A stretch of 64,000 nucleotides of DNA from Nocardia africana NBRC 100379 (GTDB taxonomy: Bacteria; Actinomycetota; Actinomycetes; Mycobacteriales; Mycobacteriaceae), in NCBI RefSeq assembly GCF_001612635.1, contig NZ_BDAV01000010.1, positions 124,001-188,000 of the forward strand, given 5' to 3'. The position numbers were made by a program, and so were the translations under genes. Of this stretch, positions 8,965 to 17,391 are shown one piece after another. The notes beneath the pieces are model-generated. The model ran no database searches and was not told where the DNA came from. It was given only the letters and a program-made list of their open reading frames with translations. Positions within the stretch are counted from its first letter, which is position 1, and the number at the start of each line of letters is the position of its first letter.

Positions 8965-10611
8965 GTGAGCCGGTTCACCGAGGAAATGTTCGCGACCGCA
9001 CAACGTTCCCGCCGGGGGCTGATCACCGGGGAGCCGGAGGCGCCGCTACGCCGGGGTTGGGACGAGATCCACCGCCTCGCACGGCGAATGGCGGGCGGGC
9101 TCGCGGCAGCCGGGATCGAGCACGGCGACGCCGTCGGCGTGCTGGCGGGTATGCCCGCCGATATCGCGCCGGCCACCCAGGCGATCTGGATGCGCGGGGC
9201 GTCGATCACCATGCTGCATCAGCCGACGCCGCGCACGGATCTGCAATTATGGGCCCGCGACACCGAGACGGTGCTGCAGATGATCGAGGCCCGCGCGGTG
9301 GTGCTGGGCGCACCGTTCGAGGTGGCGGCACCGCTGCTGGCCGAACGCGGTATCACCGTTGTCCTGACCGACGACCTGGCCACGGGGCCCGACACCGATC
9401 CGGTGCCGACCGAGGAATCCGATATCGCTCTGCAGCAGTTGACCTCCGGTTCCACCGGATCGCCGAAGGCGGTGCGGATCACGCACGAGAACTTCTACGT
9501 CAACGCCTACGCCATGTTCGACCGGGTGAAGTTCCAGCTCGATCAGGACGTGATGGTCAGCTGGCTGCCGCTGTTCCACGATATGGGCATGGTCGGATTC
9601 CTCAGCGTGCCGATGCAATTGGGCGCCGAGGTGGTCTGTGTGACGCCGATGGACTTCCTGCGGCGGCCGATCCTGTGGGCCGAACTGATCTCGAAATACC
9701 GCGGAACGGTCACGGCCGCACCCAATTTCGCCTATTCGCTGCTGACCCGCCGCCTGGCGCGCGCCGAGGACGGCTCCCTGGATCTGAGCAGCGTGCGATA
9801 CATGTGGAACGGCGCCGAACCGGTCGACCCCGACACCATGGACGCCCTCGCCGCGGCCGGGAAACGCTTCGGCCTCAGCGCGTCCGCGCTCACGCCGGTG
9901 TACGGCATGGCCGAAACGACGCTGGCGGTGTCGATTCCGGATCCGGGTGTCGGGCAGGTCGTCGACATCGTCGACGCGGATCTGCTCGAGGCGCTCGGCA
10001 AGGCGGTTCCGGTGACGGATGCGCAGGCCCACCACGGCAATCTGCGCCGTCTCCCCCTGCTCGGACGCCCGGTGGACAATCTGGAGATGCGGGTGGTCGA
10101 CGACGAGCGCCGGCCGCTACCGACCCGGACGGTGGGTGTGCTCGAGGTACGGGGTCCCGCGGTCACGGCGGGGTATGTGACCGTCGAGGGTTTCCGGCCC
10201 GCTCGTGACGCCGAGGGCTGGCTCGACACGGGCGATATCGGCTACCTGATCGAGGACGGGTCGGTGGTGGTCTGCGGCCGGATCAAGGACGTGATCATCA
10301 TGGGCGGGCGCAACATCTTCCCGACCGACATCGAACGCGCCGCGCTGCGCGTCGCCGGGGTGCGGCCGGGCAACGCGGTCGCGGTGCGCCTGGACGCCGG
10401 GCAGAAGCGGGAGAGTTTCGCGGTCGTGGTGGAGAGCAACGACTTCCAGGATCCCGAGGCGGTGCGCCGGATCGAGCACGAGGTCGTGCACGAGGTCTTC
10501 AGCGCGGTCGGCGCCCGCCCGCGCAGCGTCACCGTTCTCGGCCCGGGCGCGCTGCCGAAGACGTCCTCGGGAAAACTGCGCCGCTCGGCCACCGCGGCGC
10601 ACCTGAACTGA
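8965..10611 (+). CDS. Fatty-acyl-AMP/CoA ligase, Pks16-like
   Basis: 548 residues, GTG start. ANL-superfamily adenylating enzyme that activates a fatty acid as acyl-AMP. Seen: P-loop LTSGSTGSPKAVRITHENF, SWLPLFHDMGMVGFL (typical of the fatty-acyl-AMP ligase branch), YGMAETTLAVSI, DTGDIGYLIEDG with GRIKDVIIMGGRNIFP, and the C-terminal lysine motif LPKTSSGKLRRSA. Position next to pth and rplY, and length, match Rv1013 (pks16) of M. tuberculosis as I recall it. It converges on the ADP-ribosylglycohydrolase gene with only 12 bp between the stops. The substrate is unknown. Confidence 0.88.
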   Translation: MSRFTEEMFATAQRSRRGLITGEPEAPLRRGWDEIHRLARRMAGGLAAAGIEHGDAVGVLAGMPADIAPATQAIWMRGASITMLHQPTPRTDLQLWARDTETVLQMIEARAVVLGAPFEVAAPLLAERGITVVLTDDLATGPDTDPVPTEESDIALQQLTSGSTGSPKAVRITHENFYVNAYAMFDRVKFQLDQDVMVSWLPLFHDMGMVGFLSVPMQLGAEVVCVTPMDFLRRPILWAELISKYRGTVTAAPNFAYSLLTRRLARAEDGSLDLSSVRYMWNGAEPVDPDTMDALAAAGKRFGLSASALTPVYGMAETTLAVSIPDPGVGQVVDIVDADLLEALGKAVPVTDAQAHHGNLRRLPLLGRPVDNLEMRVVDDERRPLPTRTVGVLEVRGPAVTAGYVTVEGFRPARDAEGWLDTGDIGYLIEDGSVVVCGRIKDVIIMGGRNIFPTDIERAALRVAGVRPGNAVAVRLDAGQKRESFAVVVESNDFQDPEAVRRIEHEVVHEVFSAVGARPRSVTVLGPGALPKTSSGKLRRSATAAHLN

Positions 10612-10623
10612 TCGTCACGAGAG

Positions 10624-11727
10624 TTACTGCGGTACCGGATCTTCCGGCGCGTCCAGCGGGTAGCGGTCGCCGAGGGGGATCCGGTCGCGGTACACGAACG
10701 CGGCGACCAGATCGTCGGCGACGCGCGCCAGATCGTCGCGGCCCTCGACCGCACCGCACCAGTCCAGCGGCAGCGCCGCGAGGCCGTGGCGGGCGCCGAG
10801 GATATTGCCCGCCACCGAGCCGGTGGAATCGGAATCCCCGGAGTGGTTGACCGACAACAGGAATGCGCGGCGCAGGTCTCCGGTCCGCTCGGCGTCCAGC
10901 GCGCAGTAGACGCCGATGGCCAGGCATTCCTCGGCCACCCAGCCCGCACCGACCTGTTCGACCCCCTCGGAGGTGGCGGCCCCGGCGTCCGCGATGGTTA
11001 CGGCCTTGCGCAGAGCGGCGGCGGTTTCCGCGCCACCGGCGACCGCCTCGACCTGACTCGTGGTGTCCTGCACCGCGGTTCGCAGATCGACGCCGTTCAC
11101 CAGCCGGTCGATCAGCGCGGCGACGGCGCCGGCGGCCAGGTATCCGGTGGGATGGCCGTGGGTGAGCTGGGCACACCGCGCCGAGGCCTGGAAGGCGGCC
11201 TCGGGTCCGAGGACGGCCAATCCGAACGGGGCGGATCGCATGACCGTGCCGCATCCCTTGGAATCCTCGTTCACCGGGCCCGGGACGCCGAAGGGATGGG
11301 GTTCGCGATAGCTTCGCGCCTGCCGATTCAGCCCGCCCATACACGCGTTGCCCGGTGCGCGCACCGCGTACAGATACGGCAGACTCGCCAGCCAGCCGTC
11401 GGGGCGCGCGTCGGGTGCGTGTTCCCGTTGCGTCCGCAGCCAGCGCAGATAGGCGCCGCGCAGAGCCGGCGCCGGATCCGCACCCGGCACGCACCGCAAC
11501 AGCCCTTCGGCGGTGAACAGCGTCATCTGGGTGTCGTCGGTGATCTGCCGGGGCGCGGATTCGTCTGCCGCCGGGGCGAATCCGGTGAGCCCGTCGGGGC
11601 CGAACCGATCCCGGATCTGTTCCAGTTTCAGGAATTCGATCGGCCAGCCCAGCGCATCACCGACCGCCCCGCCCAGTAGCGTGCCCCGATACCGATCGAA
11701 AATCGTCGTGTAGTCCTGCACGACCAC
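10624..11727 (-). CDS. ADP-ribosylglycohydrolase family protein
   Basis: 367 residues with the DraG/ARH fold. Two metal-binding clusters are intact: ITDDTQMTLF near residue 62 and SVNHSGDSDSTGSVAGNILG near residue 291. GAVGDALGWPIEF at the N-terminus and GCGTVMRSAPFGL are also typical. Such enzymes remove ADP-ribose from proteins, or process free or nucleic-acid ADP-ribose. No cognate ADP-ribosyltransferase is seen nearby. It lies 18 bp downstream of pth on the same strand, so it probably reads as the last gene of an rplY-pth-draG transcript. Confidence 0.9.
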   Translation of the reverse strand: MVVQDYTTIFDRYRGTLLGGAVGDALGWPIEFLKLEQIRDRFGPDGLTGFAPAADESAPRQITDDTQMTLFTAEGLLRCVPGADPAPALRGAYLRWLRTQREHAPDARPDGWLASLPYLYAVRAPGNACMGGLNRQARSYREPHPFGVPGPVNEDSKGCGTVMRSAPFGLAVLGPEAAFQASARCAQLTHGHPTGYLAAGAVAALIDRLVNGVDLRTAVQDTTSQVEAVAGGAETAAALRKAVTIADAGAATSEGVEQVGAGWVAEECLAIGVYCALDAERTGDLRRAFLLSVNHSGDSDSTGSVAGNILGARHGLAALPLDWCGAVEGRDDLARVADDLVAAFVYRDRIPLGDRYPLDAPEDPVPQ

Positions 11728-11745
11728 GATCTTCGCACCGGATCG

Positions 11746-12324
11746 TCAATGCAGCTGGTTCTGGGCGGTTTCCAGGCCCACCCGCAACAACAACTCCACC
11801 GCGTCGGCGGTCTGTTCGACCAGCACCGGAACCTCTTTGCGTTCGGGCGCGGAGAACGGTTTGAGCACGAAATCGGCCGGGTCCTGCCGGCCGGGCGGGC
11901 GGCCCACCCCGAACCGCACCCGCAGATAGTCCTTGGTGGACAGGGCATTCGAGATCGAACGCAGCCCGTTGTGACCGCCTTCGCCGCCGCCACGCTTGAG
12001 CCGGATGCTGCCGAAGGGCAGATCCAGTTCGTCGTGCACGACGATGACCTCGGTGGGCGGAATCGAGAAGAACCGGGCCAGCGCCGCGACGGGACGGCCG
12101 GACAGATTCATGTAGGTACGCGGCTTGGCCAGCAGCACCTTGCGCCCGTCGAGCCGGGCCTCGAGCAGATCGGCGCCCGACTTCTTGTGCACGGTGAACC
12201 GGCCGCCGATGCGCTCGGCGAGCACATCGGCGACCAGGAAACCGGCATTGTGCCTGGTGCGCTCGTATTCGGGCCCGGGGTTACCCAAACCCACCACGAG
12301 CGCGGGGGCAGGAGATTCCGTCAT
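11746..12324 (-). CDS. pth: Peptidyl-tRNA hydrolase
   Basis: Releases peptides from prematurely dropped peptidyl-tRNA. 192 residues from ATG 12324, giving the family N-terminus ALVVGLGNPGPEYERTRHNA with the catalytic His near residue 22. Other family segments: PRTYMNLSGRPV, VIVVHDELDLPFG, RLKRGGGEGGHNGLRS and YLRVRFGVGRPPG. It follows rplY by 22 bp, an arrangement widely conserved in actinobacteria, so the two genes are probably co-transcribed. Confidence 0.96.
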   Translation of the reverse strand: MTESPAPALVVGLGNPGPEYERTRHNAGFLVADVLAERIGGRFTVHKKSGADLLEARLDGRKVLLAKPRTYMNLSGRPVAALARFFSIPPTEVIVVHDELDLPFGSIRLKRGGGEGGHNGLRSISNALSTKDYLRVRFGVGRPPGRQDPADFVLKPFSAPERKEVPVLVEQTADAVELLLRVGLETAQNQLH

Positions 12325-12346
12325 CGAAATCCGTTGAACGACCGAA

Positions 12347-12955
12347 TTATTCGGCGCTCTCGGCCTCACCCTCGGCCTCGCCCGCACCCTCGCCCTCGAC
12401 GGCTTCGGCGGCCGGAGCGACGATGATGTTGACGATCAGGGCCTCCGGGTCACCGGACAGGGCAGCGCCCTTCGGCAGCTCGACCTGACCGGCGGTGATC
12501 TGGGTGCCGGCCTCGGCGCCCTCGATCGAGACCTCGATGGACTCGGGCACGTTCAGCGCGTCGACCTCGATCGACACGGTGGTGGCCTCCTGGGTGACCA
12601 GGGTGCCCGGGCCCGCATCGCCGGCCAGCGCGACCGGCACGTCCACGACGACCTTCTCGCCACGCTTGACGATCAGCAGGTCGGCGTGCTCGATGTAGCG
12701 GCGGATCGGGTGCACGACCACGGACTTGGTCATGGCCAGCTGCTTCTTGCCGTCGATCTCGAGGTTCAGGACGGCGTTGGTGCCGTGCTCACGCAGGATC
12801 GCGGCGAAGGCCTGGGCGTTGACCGCCAGGTGCTTCGGCGCCTCGCCGTGGCCGTACAGGACGGCGGGAACGTTGCCGTCGCGACGGGTGCGGCGCGCGG
12901 CGCCCTTGCCGAATTCGGTGCGGGTCTGAGCTGCGAGAACGCTGACGTCGGACAT
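12347..12955 (-). CDS. rplY: 50S ribosomal protein L25/general stress protein Ctc
   Basis: 202 residues, so the long CTC-type form: an N-terminal L25 domain that binds 5S rRNA (RTRRDGNVPAVLYGHGEAPK) plus a C-terminal beta domain (FEVTR-like EATTVSIEVDALNVPESIEV) and an acidic low-complexity tail (EGEGAGEAEGEAESAE) found in actinobacteria. First gene of the minus-strand rplY-pth run. About 280 bp without a gene lie upstream; they should hold the promoter and a long leader, though I cannot point to the elements with confidence. Confidence 0.95.
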   Translation of the reverse strand: MSDVSVLAAQTRTEFGKGAARRTRRDGNVPAVLYGHGEAPKHLAVNAQAFAAILREHGTNAVLNLEIDGKKQLAMTKSVVVHPIRRYIEHADLLIVKRGEKVVVDVPVALAGDAGPGTLVTQEATTVSIEVDALNVPESIEVSIEGAEAGTQITAGQVELPKGAALSGDPEALIVNIIVAPAAEAVEGEGAGEAEGEAESAE

Positions 12956-13236
12956 GACTGAAATACTCTCCTACGGCTTTCCGGGGCGGACGGTGTGCTG
13001 GCCAGGTACTGTCCTGATTCGGACGGCCCTGGCGAAAGGGTCTGCTCGTCGGGCGATGACCGCACGACAACGGCCGGAAGCCGAGCCGCGTCGATCACGG
13101 TGTGCACTGGGTGCGACACCCTCGCCGAGACAACCTGAGAACAATAGCATGTAGCGAAAAACGCTTTCGCGCAGCACCCCGATGCGGTAATGCACGCCGG
13201 ACGGGCGAACGCCGGTTCGGCTTCACCCCGGCCGGT

Positions 13237-13506
13237 TCAGGCGGATTCGGCGCGAAAGTGCGCCGCGTAGCAATCCACGTAGCGGCGGCCCGAGCGCATC
13301 GCCAATTCCACCATGAGGTCGTCGGTCGCGGTGCGCACCGCGGCGCGATCGACCGGCAGGAAGGTGCGGGGCGCACCGAAGACGATGCGGACCTTGCCGA
13401 AGCGCAGCAGCCGCCGCCCACGCCGCTTCACCCGATCGGTGCCGCTCAACGCTACCGGCACCACCGGGGCGCCGGTCTGCATCGCCACCCGGATCACGCC
13501 GGGCAT
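13237..13506 (-). pseudogene. C-terminal remnant of a PlsC-type acyltransferase
   Basis: The frame ending at 13237 encodes GVIRVAMQTGAPVVPVALSG and then RLLRFGKVRIVFGAPRTF, followed by a short helical end. This is the C-terminal third of a 1-acyl-glycerol-3-phosphate acyltransferase (PlsC/LPLAT). The catalytic HxxxxD motif, the EGTRS motif and about 130 N-terminal residues are missing. Upstream of residue Pro-Gly at about 13503 the frame turns into Arg/Ser-rich non-homologous sequence, so the 5' part has been deleted. Probably a dead remnant, although a GTG or ATG could still start a short peptide. Confidence 0.65.
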
Positions 13507-13558
13507 CGACCTGGACCGGCTCGTCCTGCGGACCGTCGCCCAGCATCTGTCCGACTGA
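13505..13558 (+). pseudogene. Possible 3' stub of a second, lost gene
   Basis: Read on the plus strand, the 18 codons before the TGA at 13556 give DLDRLVLRTVAQHLS, which looks like a genuine amphipathic C-terminus, whereas the frame before about 13505 is antisense of the acyltransferase remnant. The stub meets that remnant end-to-start at 13503-13508, as expected if a deletion removed the 5' halves of two divergent genes. The stub is too short to name a family. Confidence 0.3.
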
Positions 13559-13685
13559 CCTCGCGTCCGGCACACCCGCCCTGACCGGCGGCTTTTCCGG
13601 AGTCACTCCCCTGCCCGCTGCGAGCCGAACGTCCCCGTTCCCGTATTCTGGTACTTTGCCCTGTCCCGCGAAGAGGAGCCGATCG

Positions 13686-15305
13686 GTGAATTCCCCCGCA
13701 GCCAGTACGACCACATCCGGGCGGGTGGCGCAGGAGGCGGAACGGCGGCGCACCTTCGCGGTGATCTCCCATCCGGACGCGGGTAAATCGACGCTCACCG
13801 AGGCCCTGGCCCTGCACGCGAAGATGATTTCCGAGGCCGGTGCCATTCACGGGAAATCGGGACGGAAGTCGACCGTTTCCGACTGGATGGAAATGGAGAA
13901 GGCGCGCGGTATTTCCGTCAGCTCCACGGCACTGCAGTTCGAATACGGCGAGTGCGTGATCAATCTGGTCGACACGCCCGGCCACTCCGATTTCTCCGAG
14001 GACACCTACCGGGTGCTGACGGCCGTCGACGCCGCGGTCATGCTCATCGATGCCGCCAAGGGCCTGGAGCCGCAGACACTCAAACTGTTCCAGGTCTGCC
14101 GCCACCGCGGCATCCCGGTGATCACCGTGATCAACAAGTGGGACCGCCCGGGACGGGCGCCGCTGGAACTGCTCGACGAGATCAGCGAGCGGATCGGCCT
14201 GACCCCCACGCCGCTGTTCCTGCCGGTCGGCATCGCGGGCGATTTCCGCGGCCTGCTGCGCCGCGGTCCCGAGGGCGCCGCCACCGAATACATCCACTTC
14301 ACCCGGACCGCGGGTGGCGCGACCATCGCGCCGGAGGAGTCGTACACACCCGAGCAGGCCGCCGCGCGCGAAGGCGAACCGTGGGAGACCGCGGCCGAGG
14401 AGAGCGAACTGCTCTCGGCCACCGGCCAGGACCACGATCAGGAACTGTTCCTCGCCGGGCAGACCTCACCGGTCATCTACGCCTCCGCGATGCTGAACTT
14501 CGGCGTGCGGCAACTGCTCGACACGCTGGTGGCGCTGGCCCCGCCGCCCGGCCCGCGCGCCGACGTCGACGGCGCCCCGCGAGAGCCCGCCGACCCGTTC
14601 AGCGCGGTCGTGTTCAAGGTGCAGGCCGGTATGGACGCCGCACATCGCGACCGGCTGGCGTTCATGCGCATCGTCTCCGGCGAATTCGAGCGCGGCATGG
14701 TCGTCACGCACGCCCAGACCGGACGCCCCTTCGCGACGAAATACGCGCTGACCGTCTTCGGCCGTGAGCGCGCCACCGTCGACACCGCCTATCCGGGCGA
14801 TGTGGTCGGTCTGGTCAACGCGACCGCACTCGCCCCCGGGCACACGCTGTTCGTGGACAAGAAGGTGGAGTTCCCGCCGATTCCGTCCTTCGCGCCGGAA
14901 CATTTCGCCACCCTGCGCGCTCGCAGCGCGGGCAAGTACAAGCAGTTCCGCAAGGCCATCGACCAGCTCGACTCCGAGGGCGTGGTGCAGGTGCTGCGCA
15001 ACGATCTGCGCGGCGACGCCTCGCCCGTGCTGGCGGCGGTCGGCCCCATGCAGTTCGAGGTGGTCACCGCCCGCATGCAGGCCGAATTCAACGTCGAAAC
15101 GCAGCTGGACTTCCTGCCCTATCAGCTGGCCCGGCGCACCGACGCCGCCTCGTCGCCGGAGTTGGACCGCCAGCGCGGCGTCGAGGTCTTCACCCGCAGC
15201 GACGGCGTGATCCTGGCCCTGTTCAGCGACAAGTGGCGGCTGCAGTACATCGAGAAGGAAATGCCGGAGCTGACGCTGGAACCGCTCGTCGCGACCGCGG
15301 ACTGA
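13686..15305 (+). CDS. prfC: Peptide chain release factor 3
   Basis: GTPase that recycles RF1/RF2 after termination. 539 residues from GTG 13686, which follows an AGAGGAG site; an upstream in-frame start at 13656 lacks one. G motifs: ISHPDAGKSTLTEALALHA (G1), RGISVSSTALQF (G2), DTPGHSDFSEDTYR (G3) and NKWDRPGRAP (G4). The C-terminal domain III ends with SDKWRLQYIEKEMPELTL. Not present in M. tuberculosis as far as I recall, so it marks a difference from the mycobacterial order. A dyad spans its stop codon. Confidence 0.95.
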   Translation: MNSPAASTTTSGRVAQEAERRRTFAVISHPDAGKSTLTEALALHAKMISEAGAIHGKSGRKSTVSDWMEMEKARGISVSSTALQFEYGECVINLVDTPGHSDFSEDTYRVLTAVDAAVMLIDAAKGLEPQTLKLFQVCRHRGIPVITVINKWDRPGRAPLELLDEISERIGLTPTPLFLPVGIAGDFRGLLRRGPEGAATEYIHFTRTAGGATIAPEESYTPEQAAAREGEPWETAAEESELLSATGQDHDQELFLAGQTSPVIYASAMLNFGVRQLLDTLVALAPPPGPRADVDGAPREPADPFSAVVFKVQAGMDAAHRDRLAFMRIVSGEFERGMVVTHAQTGRPFATKYALTVFGRERATVDTAYPGDVVGLVNATALAPGHTLFVDKKVEFPPIPSFAPEHFATLRARSAGKYKQFRKAIDQLDSEGVVQVLRNDLRGDASPVLAAVGPMQFEVVTARMQAEFNVETQLDFLPYQLARRTDAASSPELDRQRGVEVFTRSDGVILALFSDKWRLQYIEKEMPELTLEPLVATAD

Positions 15306-15357
15306 CGGGTCGGCCGGAGGCGGCAGCGGAGCGTAACCACGGAGGCCGGCACGTCAG
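15302..15357 (+). terminator. Stem-loop between convergent prfC and NTF2-like gene
   Basis: CTGACG at 15302-15307 pairs with CGTCAG at 15352-15357, and an inner CGGCC pairs with GGCCG, leaving a loop of about 25 nt. The structure includes the prfC stop codon and sits between two converging genes, so it could end transcripts from both sides. No T-run is present, hence moderate confidence. Confidence 0.4.
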
Positions 15358-15388
15358 TCCGCCGACCGACACAGACTGAGAGGGGCGG

Positions 15389-15949
15389 TTACCCGATCGC
15401 CTCGTCCGGTTCTTCCTCGGCCGGCCCGCCGGGGGTGTCCTCGATATTCGACACCACAGCCGGGATATCGGGCACCGAACCCGGTTCGCCGGTGATCACT
15501 CCCCAGCGGCTGGCGGTCAGGCGCAGACTCGGCAGGTCCGACAGCGACAGCACCACCTCGTAGGTCCGCTCGTATCCGGTGTGGGCGATGCGCCAATGGC
15601 CGTCCTCGCAGAGCACATACCGGTCGTTGTAGAACGCCGCCCCGCGCAGCAGCATGTTGTGACCGGGGATGAGCACGGTGTCGGCCAGGTACCAGGTGCC
15701 GGTCGCCGCATCGCCGTCGATATCGATCTCGGGATGGTCGCACCGATGTTCGGTGATGACGTGGGGCCCGAGGGTATTGCGCATGAACGCCAGGAACGCA
15801 TCACGCGACTCGAACTGCAGATACTCGCTGTAGGTCGCCGTCGCCTCCGGGATCATCGTGTCGGCGAAGTCTTCCCACGATTTGGTGTCGAGTGCTCTCA
15901 GGTACCGGAACTTCAGCCGGCTGATCGCGGAGACGGCATCGGAGTCCAT
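15389..15949 (-). CDS. NTF2-like (SnoaL-type) family protein
   Basis: 186 residues. The N-terminal 140 residues show the cone-shaped NTF2/SnoaL-like fold pattern: DAVSAISRLKFRYLRALDTKSWEDFADTM, then a beta strand with HRCDHPEIDIDGDAATGTWYL and DRYVLCEDGHWRIAHTGYERTYE. The tail (about 45 residues) is Pro/Glu-rich and probably disordered. Members range from ketosteroid-isomerase-like enzymes to dehydratases, and the substrate cannot be read from sequence. Convergent with prfC; transcribed alone. Confidence 0.8.
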   Translation of the reverse strand: MDSDAVSAISRLKFRYLRALDTKSWEDFADTMIPEATATYSEYLQFESRDAFLAFMRNTLGPHVITEHRCDHPEIDIDGDAATGTWYLADTVLIPGHNMLLRGAAFYNDRYVLCEDGHWRIAHTGYERTYEVVLSLSDLPSLRLTASRWGVITGEPGSVPDIPAVVSNIEDTPGGPAEEEPDEAIG

Positions 15950-16039
15950 ACCTCCACAATCCCACCGGATCCGGCGAATCTGCGCAGATCGGAAAATAGG
16001 TATCGTATCGCTACACAGCGTTGACCGGCGGCCTGGGGA

Positions 16040-16912
16040 TCAGGACCCGTTGATGGTGAAGCAGGTCTTGCAGAAGTCCTCGCCGAATTCGGTGAGGCGC
16101 AAGCTCTTTCGCACGATCTTGGGCACCCGGCCGGCCTGCTTGAGCGCCGATTCCACGATCGGCTGGACCTCGAGCACCATATAACGGCTCAGGACCACCG
16201 GGTCGTCGGAGGTGGTCAGCAGACCGAGCCGGTTCAGATTGATCAGATATAGCCGCGACCGGTCCGGATAGCGCACGCCGGCCTGCTCCGGGACCGACGT
16301 CAGATCTCCCGCGACCAGCTCGGAACCGATCCCCAGCGGCCGGTTGGTGCGCACGTCGACCGAGGGCTGCGGCCCGTTGATGGCCATGAAGCGCAGAATC
16401 CGCGCCTCGTCCGAGGAGAGCTGATCGAGGATGCGGTCGTAGGCCGGATGCACTTCCTCGGTGAAATACACATCGGCCGAGCGCGCGAGCAGATTGTCGC
16501 CGCGACGGCGCAGATCGACCAGGGTCGACGAGCGGACCAGCCCGCCGGTCGACGGCCCGGGCGCCTGGCCGTTGGTGGGGACGTAGCTGACGATCTCGCG
16601 CACCGACCCCTCGGTGACGCCGAGGACGCTGCGGGCGACGGACTGCAGTGCGGCTCCGGTGCGTTCGGCGATCTCGGTGGAGGATTCGCCGTCCAGCGCG
16701 GCCTGGGCGATCTGCTTGGTGACCTCGAGGCCGGTGCCGACGGCCCACTGGCCGCCGCGGACCGCGGTCCCGGCTGCCAGGCCGGCAGCCCGGAAGACGC
16801 CGCGGATCATGCGGGCTTCGTTGCTGATCTGCCGCTTCTCCACGTCCGAGCTGCGTTCCACAGCGCGGGAACCGGGTCGGACCACATCCTGTCCGGTCCT
16901 GTCGTCTGTCAC
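16040..16912 (-). CDS. Abi-alpha (DUF4393)-type protein, copy 1
   Basis: 290 residues. An N-terminal half with small amphipathic Ala/Gly-rich helices (AARMIRGVFRAAGLAAGTAV-like) is followed by a C-terminal domain with RSADVYFTEEVHPAYDRIL, SSDEARILRFMAINGPQPSV, RLYLINLNRLGLL and a final FGEDFCKTCF. This layout fits the DUF4393/Abi-alpha family, named after an abortive-infection protein of lactococci. A clear paralogue lies at 18705-19649, on the other side of a DUF445 gene. A phage-defence role is possible but not shown; a housekeeping envelope role is equally possible. Confidence 0.75.
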   Translation of the reverse strand: MTDDRTGQDVVRPGSRAVERSSDVEKRQISNEARMIRGVFRAAGLAAGTAVRGGQWAVGTGLEVTKQIAQAALDGESSTEIAERTGAALQSVARSVLGVTEGSVREIVSYVPTNGQAPGPSTGGLVRSSTLVDLRRRGDNLLARSADVYFTEEVHPAYDRILDQLSSDEARILRFMAINGPQPSVDVRTNRPLGIGSELVAGDLTSVPEQAGVRYPDRSRLYLINLNRLGLLTTSDDPVVLSRYMVLEVQPIVESALKQAGRVPKIVRKSLRLTEFGEDFCKTCFTINGS

Positions 16913-17391
16913 GTCATTCTCCGAATATCGCCAGGTGAACGAGTCCGCTCACATATTCTTACCGCACCCCGACGGCCACCGGCCATGTTCGGCGGCTCTC
17001 AGCCATGAGCGCCGACACCCGTCAGCGATAGCGGCATGAATGTGGTTCCGGTCATTCTTGCGGCTGCCGCTGTCCGGTGCGACATTCCGATCGCACGATG
17101 TGATCGAAGTCTCCGCCATACGCTACCGTGTAGCAGCTTCCGACCCGAATTCGAGGCGACCTCCGTGGTTACGCAGGCTGCCGCCTCCAGCCGCGTCGCT
17201 GCAGTCGCAGAATTGAATGGCGACCTCCGCGGCGGCCTCCGTGGTTACGCAGGCTGCCGCCTCCGGCCGCGTCGCTGCAGTCGCAATTGGACCCGTTTCC
17301 GGAATTCACAGTAAGGTTCGCCTGGCCGACGGGGTACGTTGTAGTGCCGGTGTGACGGCGGTCACCGGTAAGGGGTCGGCAGGAGGGTGTC
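16913..17391. other. Intergenic region upstream of DUF445 and Abi-alpha copy 1
   Basis: This 479-bp stretch separates two divergent genes and must hold their promoters. It has no credible gene. Its one clear structure is a 50-bp direct repeat, described separately. The last bases before the DUF445 gene carry an AGGAGGG ribosome-binding site. Confidence 0.5.
17160..17285. repeat. 50-bp direct repeat, two copies
   Basis: Copies at 17160-17209 and 17236-17285, period 76 bp, differ at one position (A versus G after CCGCCTCC). The unit begins CCTCCGTGGTTACGCAGG and ends GCTGCAGTCGCA. The spacer also carries a partial third start (CGACCTCCG). It lies upstream of the DUF445 gene. It could be a duplication by slippage or tandem regulator sites. 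Confidence 0.85.
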
